A DNA stretch of 64,000 nucleotides from Phycisphaeraceae bacterium. GTDB taxonomy: Bacteria > Planctomycetota > Phycisphaerae > Phycisphaerales > UBA1924. The notes beneath the pieces are model-generated. The model was not told where the DNA came from and did no database searches. It saw only the letters and a list, made by a program, of their open reading frames with translations. Location of the stretch: positions 62,001-126,000 of the forward strand of contig JAHBXD010000006.1 of NCBI GenBank assembly GCA_019636695.1, in the 5' to 3' direction. Of the stretch, positions 39,501 through 46,163 are shown piece after piece (positions within the stretch are counted from its first letter, which is position 1; the number at the start of each line of letters is the position of its first letter). A program made the position numbers and the translations under genes.

Positions 39501-39695
39501 CTCTCCAATGCCTGCGACTATGTGTTGCGGCAGCATATTGCGCTCTCGCCTGCAGAACTTGCGCGTCAGGCGGTGTTGCTCCTGGGTTTCGGGCGGAGCA
39601 CAGCGCGTGTTGAGGAGCGTGTGGCGGAAGTTGTGCGGGGAATGTCCCGCCGCGGCGCGTGCATACTGGAAGGCGACATGGTTCGTCTGCCGTAG
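33504..39695 (+). CDS. Giant DUF4011 / SF1 helicase / Vsr-like nuclease / DUF3320 protein, candidate defence protein
   Basis: A 2063-residue protein with GTG start. Residues ~110-400 hold a transglutaminase-like region with a C-H-E triad pattern (GTCIDLA, C309; GHAF, H335; VVFETT, E371). The DUF4011 N-terminus starts at ~460 (RLDRWKRKLLDLSLRNRLI). The SF1 helicase has Walker A GPPGTGKS (773-780) and DEAS/DEAD-like Walker B FDEASQ (D1425, E1426), then GDSKQLPP and later helicase motifs (VTRARERV). Residues ~1725-1830 are a Vsr/DUF559-like nuclease with D1753 and EFDG (E1770, D1772). The C-terminus is DUF3320, apparently twice (about 1905-1950 and 2000-2055). This domain order matches proteins tested as single-gene phage defence in other bacteria; the function here is inference. 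No other defence gene is adjacent. Confidence 0.85.
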   Translation: MNRSDGRGDVHGASTVEVDMDEIDGTKPEQERLQPEELRASDEAATTPGSGDGEHALPAGVIPPTLLTPRVRDEAESALQGEGADRPGGMGAERVRVEIECAPMINFAMQHNDVRIVHRLRLEHVGERTLRDLSVELMIGDSLGEPVTRGVAAIDPGETIEIDEMDVVLRSDALAKVTEGFRTEVVASVREGSVLVGRASARVEALPFDHWPGASRLPEILAAFVTPNHPAMAALVRRTSERLLEATGDGALSGYEGTTPARVRATVQALYRALVEENIGYIIPPAGFADSGQRIRLVEHVLHSRMGTCIDLALLAASAMEAIGLHALLVVIDGHAFPGVWTSEQAFAEAVVEDAARVRKRVELGEIVVFETTVMTHRPAPDFAGAVQAGVRHLGDATFRYALDVSAARRARIRPLLARVEGEVRVEVDQAAVPEIAETEVPATLIARAREKRVLTAAEQRLDRWKRKLLDLSLRNRLIHLRQTKQTIAMECPDIAAFEDALAEGAVFSVLPRARVMDADDPRDAESHARRTGEDARREYLRAQLSRRCVHAELEEAELSRRLTEVYRAAKASISESGANTLYLALGSLRWYETPQATEARRAPLILLPMRLERASVREGFRLCRADEEARVNITLLEKLRTEFGIDTRELEELPDDASGVHVSEMLRRFREAIKEIDRWDVLTTADLGLFSFTKFLLWLDLHQRSDALLQSAVVRRLVDREEIAGADLPLPEAARLDDDVDAARVHCPLDADSSQLAAVMAGAQGRSFVLEGPPGTGKSQTITNLIAQTIGEGKRVLFVAEKQAALNVVHQRLERAGLGEFCLELHSNKAGKKEVVEQIASALRAHGAQAPATWDETVASLVAVRDRLNAQARALHRPRALGMSVYEAFCRVNALRSTPRVACASEISAELDGRTFAEWREAARKAQVAALAVAPVAGHPLRGIGLRVYAGDSEARCLGLIEAAATATERFARTIAGMIDAMGRIGNGAGVGVAAREMSGRDRALLLDAAVRMADAPGVTLAIVSEGGWAELGPALARWIEKAGKADAARAALLTRYRPEVFELDHAALFARVRRAESASFFVVRWMRARPVRAALRSVAAGAGETSIEGMARDLEALRSVVDAQRELEGAEEAARCFGRWWNRGRDVDVEALKRRLVWADAFRGVLRRLTQSEALAPLGEVFVRLATEGVDELAAGAPVRVAMDAMIEASSAFDRAIAALVEGASADSGVLIDEAAGGALSLTAGVLARWKAGMGDLAEWCTWQRMRGALPETLEGVLLELESGGLPPEQFSDAAERGVLQRWSGAVVESEPALREFSATMLDDAVTRFGELDRACIDIAAKIVRAKLASRLPLPGGGEADGSELGMLLREERKQRRHLPVRRLIERMPNLLPRLKPCMLMSPLSVAQFLDASYPPFDLVVFDEASQIPVWDAIGAIARGRHAVIVGDSKQLPPTNFFQHLEGGDEASEEDFDELESVLDEANASGLPSMALLWHYRSRHESLIAFSNHRYYDDRLLTFPSPVRHDERLGVSLRVVAGVYDRAQTRTNRIEAESLVEEVVRMLQAAAAGQGTASIGVVTFSQAQQVLIEDLLDEKRRESPEIDRFFGDDADAVFVKNLESVQGDERDVILFSVGYGPDAQGRFFMSFGPLNRLGGERRLNVAVTRARERVIVFSSITPDQIDLTRTTSRGASHLRAFLEYARKQGEAADERAAGMPIRDGRMDPAASLAEHLRRRGWVCDLAVGSSGYRLDLAVRHPEQQGRHLMGIEFDGPFYARAHTARDRDRLRQQVLAALGWRLMRLWTQDWQRSPERVVERVVKTLERAYAEETGGRIQPDSGGTGSRPVSGLHAAAPVSARGNLSIDTEKRSDDGEGAAGRAVYTAYDTSEAKGTPEGFFEARSNRSLAASLRRIVDHEGPIVVNLAARRLAALWGITRVTSRVEARLAEVLAWDSSAGKPTEADGVLWPSSIHRETYVQFRRAGAGTHDRRSIDEVPMVELSNACDYVLRQHIALSPAELARQAVLLLGFGRSTARVEERVAEVVRGMSRRGACILEGDMVRLP

Positions 39696-39708
39696 GGTTC
39701 TTCCTGGG

Positions 39709-40386
39709 TTATGCCGTTGACAGCGGATCGGGGGTTTCGGATCGGGATTGTTGCGGGGCGAGCGCGGGGGCGCTGGTTCGCCAAGCGACGTCGAGTTGTA
39801 CACCGAACATGGCCTGGAGCGACTTGAGTTGGCGTTCGATGCTGCGCTGGGCCTCGGCCTCGTAGCGATGGTCGCTGGTTTCAAAGAGTTTGGCAGCCTG
39901 CTCTTGCGCCTTGGACATCAACGCTTTCTGCGTCGTTGCGTTGACGGGGATCACTTCGAGCAGTCCGAGCACGCGGCCGTCCTGGATGTCATAAGGCGTG
40001 ACATCGACCATGCGCATCGAGCCTTCGATCGGCGGAAGGTGGATGCGGTATCGGCCTTCGCCGAGGTCTTCAAGATCCTGCGCGCGAAGGCGCGTAAGGT
40101 CGACGCCGTATTGCTTTTCAAAATGAAAGATCATGGCGACCCGTGCCTGACTGAGCAGGAGCGGAGGAAGCCAACTGAACCCTTTGGTGGCGGTGGCGAT
40201 TTCCTTGGCGGAGACTTCAAGCCCGATGAGCCGGCCCACAGCACGCACCTGTTCGGCGATCACGTCGATCCTGGCGTGTTCGGCCATCGACTTTCCGGAA
40301 CGGAACACGCGCCGAAGAGCCACGAGTGCGATGGCCCCGATGGCAATACCGGCGGCAAGGGTGATGAGCGTATCCACGGCAGGCAT
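39709..40386 (-). CDS. DUF4230-like membrane-anchored protein
   Basis: A 225-residue protein with an N-terminal membrane helix (about 3-22), a linker and a region resembling DUF4230 (YRIHLPPIEGSMRMVDVTPYDIQDGRVLGLLEVIP). The family is of unknown function. I took the ATG at 40386 because the longer frame from 40479 lacks conservation and overlaps the upstream gene. It is convergent with the giant helicase gene, and the upstream membrane-protein gene lies 37 bp away. Confidence 0.6.
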   Translation of the reverse strand: MPAVDTLITLAAGIAIGAIALVALRRVFRSGKSMAEHARIDVIAEQVRAVGRLIGLEVSAKEIATATKGFSWLPPLLLSQARVAMIFHFEKQYGVDLTRLRAQDLEDLGEGRYRIHLPPIEGSMRMVDVTPYDIQDGRVLGLLEVIPVNATTQKALMSKAQEQAAKLFETSDHRYEAEAQRSIERQLKSLQAMFGVQLDVAWRTSAPALAPQQSRSETPDPLSTA

Positions 40387-40423
40387 CGTAGGGGTTATTC
40401 CGCAAGCGATTCGCCGGGTTTCG

Positions 40424-41056
40424 TCATGCGGGTTTACCGGCTGAATCGGCCGCGGGCGGTGCATCGTCAAGGTGGCCAAGCTCGAAAGCGCGAATGATCA
40501 GGTGCATCCCGATGCTGACGCACGCGAGCACAAGCGTGCCGATGACCAGGAGGACGACGATCCCAAGTCCGGCCAGAAGGGGCGAGCTGATCTGGACACG
40601 GACGGCCGCGAGAAGAGCGCCAGCGCCGGCAGCGACACCGATGGCCGTAATGCCCGCGCCGGTGAGGCAGGTCTTCCAGGAGCGGGGATGACGATCGAGA
40701 ACCAGCAGCGCCCCGACGCCAGCGAGCACCGCCGCGGCGGCAAAACGCGCGAGGAAGAACGGATGCACGACGATCTGTCGTGCGGCGAACTGAAGGGCGA
40801 CCAGGGAGAGGCCCGTTGCGATGACCGCAGTCAGCGCGATCATGGCGAGGGTCATGGCCGGGCCACGTTGAAAGCTGCCGCGCGCAACAAGAACACCGAA
40901 TACCGCCGCTCCGGCGACAAGCAGCTCAAACCCCACATTGAACCACTGGGTCCGAGCGCCCGAGAAAGCCAGTGAAATGCCGTAGATGACCGAGAGGGCC
41001 AGCGCGATGCTGACACCTGCCACGAGCCATCGAAGCAGACGGGGGGCGTTGGTCAT
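40424..41056 (-). CDS. Polytopic membrane protein, unknown
   Basis: A 210-residue protein with about five or six hydrophobic segments (for example WLVAGVSIALALSVIYGISLAF and GIVVLLVIGTLVLACVSIG). No family is recognised. Probably co-transcribed with the DUF4230-like gene on the same strand. Confidence 0.55.
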   Translation of the reverse strand: MTNAPRLLRWLVAGVSIALALSVIYGISLAFSGARTQWFNVGFELLVAGAAVFGVLVARGSFQRGPAMTLAMIALTAVIATGLSLVALQFAARQIVVHPFFLARFAAAAVLAGVGALLVLDRHPRSWKTCLTGAGITAIGVAAGAGALLAAVRVQISSPLLAGLGIVVLLVIGTLVLACVSIGMHLIIRAFELGHLDDAPPAADSAGKPA

Positions 41057-41347
41057 GGTGGAGACTATCGGAAGTGCAAGGCAGGAATCTTATGACGAAA
41101 GGCCGATGGGCGTTCGCCAGGGAATTCCCGAATGTCTCGCGCACTGCCCCCCTGATTGTGGGGTGCATGTAGGTGATCGCCATATTTCCGGGCATACGGA
41201 TCGGGATTCGGCGTGGAGTGTCCTCAGGTGATACCCGAAGGAAGGGGGCGTCGGATGTTGCGCGGCACGCTCTGTGCGGAGTGTTTGCAGGTCGTTGTGC
41301 GCGCGGTCCGATGGGTTGACGGGCGGTCTGCCGCCAAAGAGGACAGC
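41057..41347. other. Intergenic region upstream of the flagellar genes
   Basis: No gene is supported here. It should hold promoters for the divergent membrane-protein gene and for fliD; a sigma-28-like -10 (GCCGATGG, cf. GCCGATAA) appears near 41101-41110, but without a matching -35 it is not convincing. Confidence 0.4.
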
Positions 41348-41599
41348 ATGATCCGAATAGGCGCAAAATCGGATGGCGTCCCCGCGGATGCGCGACAGCG
41401 TTTTGCGCGAGTCATGGGCCAGTGGGTGCAGGATCTGATGCGGCTGCGTCGAACGGGTCAGGACGTGCCATGTTATAGGACGTTTGATCCACTTGGTGAT
41501 GGCGGCGTGATGCCGCCTGAGCGAGGCGGGGTGGGCCACCGGGAAGGGCGGAGTCGGGGGGGAGCATCGCGGTTGGATTCAGGAGGTCGAGGGCGATGA
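41348..41599 (+). CDS. Possible small protein upstream of fliD
   Basis: An 83-residue frame starts at ATG 41348, after GAGGA spaced by four bases. Its TGA overlaps the fliD ATG by four bases (ATGA), which is typical of coupled genes. The sequence starts with a helix-like stretch (ADARQRFARVMGQWVQDLMRLRR) and ends in a Gly/Arg-rich tail with no match I recognise. fliD also has its own ribosome-binding site inside this frame, so the overlap could be chance. Confidence 0.3.
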   Translation: MIRIGAKSDGVPADARQRFARVMGQWVQDLMRLRRTGQDVPCYRTFDPLGDGGVMPPERGGVGHREGRSRGGASRLDSGGRGR

Positions 41600-44463
41600 G
41601 CATTACTTCGAGCGTGGGGCTGTTCAGCGGGATCGACTCCGGCTCGATCATCAATCAGTTGATGCAGTTGGAGGCCCGCCCGAGGACGCTGATTCAGCGC
41701 CGGGTGGCGCAGTTGCAGACGCAGCAGGCGGGATATCTGGATATCAAGTCGAGGTTGAGTTCGCTGTTGACGGCCTCGACGACGTTTCGCACAGCGCGTG
41801 TGTTCAACACGATGCGGGCGGCTTCGTCTGATGACACGACCCTGACGGCATCGGCGAGCACGACCGCGCAGCAGGGGAGTTTTCGATTCATCGTGGATCG
41901 GTTGGTAACCACGCAGCAGGTGTTGTCACGGGGGTTCGCCGATCGCGATGTCTCGGCACTGGGCGTGACGAGTTTCACGTTCGAATCGTCGGCGGGTCGG
42001 CTGGATCGGGATACATCGCTTGCGGCGTTCAACGGTTCGTCGGGAGTGTCTCGCGGAAAGATCGTGATCACGCAGGGGGGGAACTCGGCGACGGTTGATC
42101 TGTCGCGGGCGGCGACGGTATCGGAAGTGCTGGAGGCGATTCGATCTGCCTCGGGAGTGAACATTGAAGCCCGGGTGGATGACGGCCGGCTTGTGCTGAG
42201 TTCGAGCGGCGGGGCCTTCAGCGTGGCGAGCGCCGCGGGGTATACCACCGCCGAGAGCCTGGGCATTGCGGGTTCGAGCGCGGTGTCGGGATCGGGGCAG
42301 GCGCTGACGGGGCAGCGGGTGTATTACGCCGGGCAGAATACGGCGTTATCGTCGCTGAATGACGGAAACGGCGTGTATGTAAGCGACACAATCGGTGAAA
42401 CGCGCTGGGATTTTCAACTGCTGGTGGACGATGGCGGGGGCCAACCCAAAGCGGTGCGGGTGAACATCGGTTCGGTGTATACCGCTTCAGGGGAGGAGAT
42501 CGAGGGGGCGGCCACAACACTCGGCAAGGTGGTCGAGCGGATCAACGCGGCGATCGCTTCGGCGGGAGTGGCGGATGTTTCGGCATCGATCGCGTCGGAT
42601 GGGACCAGACTGCAGCTCAACAACTCGGCAGGGGCGACGATTACGCTGAGTGAAAATCTGGGAGGAAGCTCGGCGAGCGACCTGGGGTTCGCCGTAGGGG
42701 TCGCGATTTCCGATGCGACGATTTCGGGTCGTCGGCTTCTGGCGGGGATCAATGACACGCTGGCGTACAACCTCAACGGCCGAACAGGGGCATCGGGGCA
42801 GGTGCATCTGACCGCCCGTGATGGAACGGCGTTCTCAGTGGACATTTCGGGCGCGGAGACCGTCGGCCAGATCATGGCGTTGATCAATCAACACGCGGAT
42901 AACGGCGGGCGGATCGCGGCTTCGTTGAATGACGCGGGGACCGGGCTTCAGATCAGGGACATGACTGGGGCGACGGCCACAGCGCTGCTGATCACCGGGA
43001 GCGGGGCTGAATCGCTCGGTATTTCGACCGGGCCGGATGGGGTCAGCTCGTCGGTATATCGGGGGGCGAGCGCGCAATTGGCGTATATCACGCAGGCGAC
43101 GCTGCTGTCTTCGCTCAACAACGGCGCGGGAGTCGGGACGGGTGAGATCCGCGTGACGGACCCGATGGGGCGGACCGCGAGGATCGACATCGGTTCAGAC
43201 ACCAAGACGGTGCATCAACTGCTTCGCGAGTTGAACGGGCAGTTTGCGGGACGGGAGATGAGCGTGGTCGCCGCGCTGAATGATCGCGGCGACGGCATCG
43301 TGATTCGCGAACGGGATGGGGTGCCGAGCGGCCCGGGCAAGATCAAGGTCGAGGATTTGTCGGGGCAGGTTGCCTCGAAACTTCGGCTGCTGGGCGAAGC
43401 CGGGGGGACGGGGGCGGAGAACTTCATTGACGGGTCGTTCGAAACGACCGTGCAGTTTCTTGCGACGGATACATTGGCTGAGATTGCCGAGAAAATCAAT
43501 AATTCGAAGGCGGGCGTCATTGCGACGATCATCAACGATGGAGGGGCAGGCGCACCCTTCAGGCTGAGCCTTGTGAGCCGGACAAGCGGGCGGAGCGGCA
43601 GGGTCGCCATCGACACGCACGGCTTCGACCTCGGGCAGACGATGCTGGATGCGGGTGAGGACGCCCGGGTGTTCTTCGGTTCGAGCGATCCCGCGTCGGC
43701 GGTGCTGTTGCGAAGCTCGACCAACACGCTCGATGCGGTCATCAACGGCGTGCGGATTGATCTGAAGAAGACATCGAGCGAACCGATCGAGTTGTCGGTG
43801 ACGCGGGACAACAGCGCGATCGAGGCGAAAATCGACGAGTTCATCAATGCCTTCAACGCAGTCACGCAACGGATTGATTTTCAGACGAGGTATGATGCCG
43901 CGACGCAGCAGCGCGGTCCGCTGCTTGGTGACGGCACGCTCGCATCGCTACGCACAGCGCTGTTCTCGGCGATTCAGGCTCCGGCGCGTGGAGTGAGCGG
44001 ACCATTTCAACGACTGGCGGATGTCGGTCTGCGTTTCGGCGACCGGGGTCAGCTCTCGATCAACAAAGAGCGCCTGCGAAGCGCCATGGAGCAGGACTTT
44101 CAGGCGGTGGCCGACCTGTTCGCCGCGAGGGATCTTCTCAGCCAGGATGAGTTTGAGGAGATCGAGCCTGGAATTCGAGTTCGACGGGTATCAGGCGGGG
44201 ACGAGTTTTCGCGGCTCGGGCTTGCGGGGATCGTCGAGAGTGTGGCAAAGGTCTACGGCGATTCGATCGATGGGTTCCTGACGGCGAGATCAAACGCCCT
44301 TGATGTCCAGATGCGTTCGTTGAACAGGCAGATCGACGATTTCAATGTGCGGTTGGAGCGGCGGAGAGACACCCTGCAACGTCAGTTCCTGGCGATGGAG
44401 CGTTCGGTCGCGCAGCTTCAGTCGCAAAACTCCGCCCTGACCGGGCTTATGACGCGGAGGTAG
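41596..44463 (+). CDS. fliD: Flagellar hook-associated protein 2 (filament cap), enlarged
   Basis: A 955-residue FliD, about twice the usual length. Residues ~1-110 match FliD_N (GLFSGIDSGSIINQLMQLE) and ~715-955 match FliD_C with its terminal coiled coil (QMRSLNRQIDDFNVRLERRR). Between them lie about five hook-IN-like repeats (near residues 154-215, 285-355, 401-460, 515-577 and 618-690), each with a hydrophobic-beta then a T/S-V-x-x-I/V-x-x-x-I-N-type helix. FliD caps the filament and helps flagellin fold. The start has AGGAGG about nine bases upstream. fliS follows after 83 bp. Confidence 0.9.
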   Translation: MSITSSVGLFSGIDSGSIINQLMQLEARPRTLIQRRVAQLQTQQAGYLDIKSRLSSLLTASTTFRTARVFNTMRAASSDDTTLTASASTTAQQGSFRFIVDRLVTTQQVLSRGFADRDVSALGVTSFTFESSAGRLDRDTSLAAFNGSSGVSRGKIVITQGGNSATVDLSRAATVSEVLEAIRSASGVNIEARVDDGRLVLSSSGGAFSVASAAGYTTAESLGIAGSSAVSGSGQALTGQRVYYAGQNTALSSLNDGNGVYVSDTIGETRWDFQLLVDDGGGQPKAVRVNIGSVYTASGEEIEGAATTLGKVVERINAAIASAGVADVSASIASDGTRLQLNNSAGATITLSENLGGSSASDLGFAVGVAISDATISGRRLLAGINDTLAYNLNGRTGASGQVHLTARDGTAFSVDISGAETVGQIMALINQHADNGGRIAASLNDAGTGLQIRDMTGATATALLITGSGAESLGISTGPDGVSSSVYRGASAQLAYITQATLLSSLNNGAGVGTGEIRVTDPMGRTARIDIGSDTKTVHQLLRELNGQFAGREMSVVAALNDRGDGIVIRERDGVPSGPGKIKVEDLSGQVASKLRLLGEAGGTGAENFIDGSFETTVQFLATDTLAEIAEKINNSKAGVIATIINDGGAGAPFRLSLVSRTSGRSGRVAIDTHGFDLGQTMLDAGEDARVFFGSSDPASAVLLRSSTNTLDAVINGVRIDLKKTSSEPIELSVTRDNSAIEAKIDEFINAFNAVTQRIDFQTRYDAATQQRGPLLGDGTLASLRTALFSAIQAPARGVSGPFQRLADVGLRFGDRGQLSINKERLRSAMEQDFQAVADLFAARDLLSQDEFEEIEPGIRVRRVSGGDEFSRLGLAGIVESVAKVYGDSIDGFLTARSNALDVQMRSLNRQIDDFNVRLERRRDTLQRQFLAMERSVAQLQSQNSALTGLMTRR

Positions 44464-44546
44464 GGGGATCGCCTGAGGAGTAGGCATGCGTTTTTGAGCA
44501 CCATTCGGGCTGAAGTCGCCACCGAGTCGCACCGATAACGAGAGCC

Positions 44547-44984
44547 ATGAATCCTCCTGACACCACATCGGCCAATACGTACCTTCGAACCCGCGTGCTG
44601 ACCGCATCGCCGGAGGAGCTTCGGCTGATGCTTCTGGACGGGGCGGTGAAGTTTGCGAGGCAGGGCCGAGAGGCGATCGAACGCAAGGACTACGAAGGGA
44701 TTTATTCGGGCGTCAGCCAATGCCGCAGCATCGTGGCAGAGTTAATCACATCGATCCGAGATGACGTCGATCCGACGTTAGCTGAGCGGGTGCGCGGGGT
44801 GTATATGTTCCTGTTCCGCGAGTTGCTCGAAGTCGGGATGAGTCGTGACGGTGCGCGTCTGGATAGGGTGATCGAGCTGCTGGAATATGAGCGTGAAACG
44901 TGGGCGCTGGTGATCCGGAAGTTGACGCGTGAACGGAGCGTGGTGACGGCGACCGAATCGGCGGCGATCAGCGTGCAGGCGTAA
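44547..44984 (+). CDS. fliS: Flagellin export chaperone
   Basis: A 145-residue all-helical protein of the FliS family, with YLRTRVLTASPEELRLMLLDGAVKFARQG near the N-terminus. FliS binds the C-terminus of flagellin and prevents polymerisation in the cytoplasm. It is encoded right after fliD, the usual order. Its 3' end overlaps that of the convergent holB-like gene by 17 bp. Confidence 0.88.
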   Translation: MNPPDTTSANTYLRTRVLTASPEELRLMLLDGAVKFARQGREAIERKDYEGIYSGVSQCRSIVAELITSIRDDVDPTLAERVRGVYMFLFRELLEVGMSRDGARLDRVIELLEYERETWALVIRKLTRERSVVTATESAAISVQA

Positions 44985-46128
44985 GAGTGGGCTGCCGCCA
45001 GAGCGAGGCCCAGTCGGCCACGAGCGATTCCATCACAAACTGAACATTCACGTTGCTGGCGACATGCCGCTCGGCATCGACGATGCGCTCGATCGATGCG
45101 CTGAGGCGTTCGCAAAGCGGTGAGTTGTCGGTGTGTGCAAGCACGCGGCGATTGAACATGGATGCCGCAAGGCGCAGCACCTCGAATGCGGCGGTTTTGC
45201 CGGCGACATCCTTTGAGGCGAGGTCGTTGCCTTCAGCGAGGCGCTCAGTCCAGGCCTTGGCGAGGTCGGTCATGAGGTCGGGCAGGTTGTGTCGATGCTC
45301 GCCATGAAGCAAGGCCTCGACCGCAGCATCCATCGGTTCGGCCCAGCGCGAGAGTTCGAAGGTCAATGCCCAGGCAACAGCGCCCGGCGAGCCTTGCCCG
45401 TAATGTGCGAGCCAAGCGGGAGGAGCGTGCAGCAGACCGCGCTGGGCGTACCAGGCCGCCATGGCTTCCTCGGTCAAAGGGGTGAAAGGAACGCGCTGAC
45501 AGCGAGATCGCACGGTCGGCAGCAGGCGATCTTCGTTGGGTGTAACGAGGATCATGATGGTGCCGGAGGGGGGTTCTTCGAGAGTTTTCAGCAGGGCGTT
45601 CTGGCCTTCTAGGTTCAGCAGGTGGGCTTCGTCGAGAATGAGCACCTTGGCTGCGCGCGAGTCGACCTGTACACGCCGCGTGCGGGCCGCAGGCTCGATG
45701 AAGAACTCACGGAGCACCTCGACGCCGATGACTGTCTGTCTGCTTTTGCGCGTGTCGGCATCGCGGCTGAAGGCGGCGAGTTCTTTGCGGATGATATGAA
45801 GGTCGGGATGACTCCCCGCGCGGATCATGCTCTGGATGTCGCTCTCGGGGTCGGGCGCAGGATTGCCGCGGGGATCAAGTGCTTGAGAGGGGTCGAGCAA
45901 GGCCGCCGCAAAGGCCAATGCCGTCGTGCATTTACCGACTCCCACCGGCCCGGTGAAGATCCATGCATGGTGCAGGCGACCGGCGGCACACGAATTGCGC
46001 AGGACGGCCAGCGCGCGTTCTTGGCCGAGAATGGCGCTCAGCGGGAGCACATCAAGCCCCCTTGAAGGGCGTGCTGCTTCCGGTTGGTTCTGGGGTTCGG
46101 GGGACTTGGGTTTGGTGCGTTTGGCCAT
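44968..46128 (-). CDS. holB: DNA polymerase III delta' subunit-like clamp-loader ATPase
   Basis: A 386-residue AAA+ protein of the clamp-loader family. It has GPVGVGKCTT (60-69; Cys replaces the usual Ser/Thr after the Walker Lys), DEAHLLNLEGQNALLKTLEEPP, and the SRC motif (VRSRCQ). It has no zinc-binding cysteines of the DnaX type, so delta' is preferred over gamma/tau. The substitution in the P-loop and the absence of a Walker-A Thr are compatible with the weak ATPase of delta'. It is convergent with fliS. Confidence 0.82.
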   Translation of the reverse strand: MAKRTKPKSPEPQNQPEAARPSRGLDVLPLSAILGQERALAVLRNSCAAGRLHHAWIFTGPVGVGKCTTALAFAAALLDPSQALDPRGNPAPDPESDIQSMIRAGSHPDLHIIRKELAAFSRDADTRKSRQTVIGVEVLREFFIEPAARTRRVQVDSRAAKVLILDEAHLLNLEGQNALLKTLEEPPSGTIMILVTPNEDRLLPTVRSRCQRVPFTPLTEEAMAAWYAQRGLLHAPPAWLAHYGQGSPGAVAWALTFELSRWAEPMDAAVEALLHGEHRHNLPDLMTDLAKAWTERLAEGNDLASKDVAGKTAAFEVLRLAASMFNRRVLAHTDNSPLCERLSASIERIVDAERHVASNVNVQFVMESLVADWASLWRQPTLTPAR

Positions 46129-46163
46129 AGGACGACAAAGCCGGGAGAATCGAATAGTGGGGA

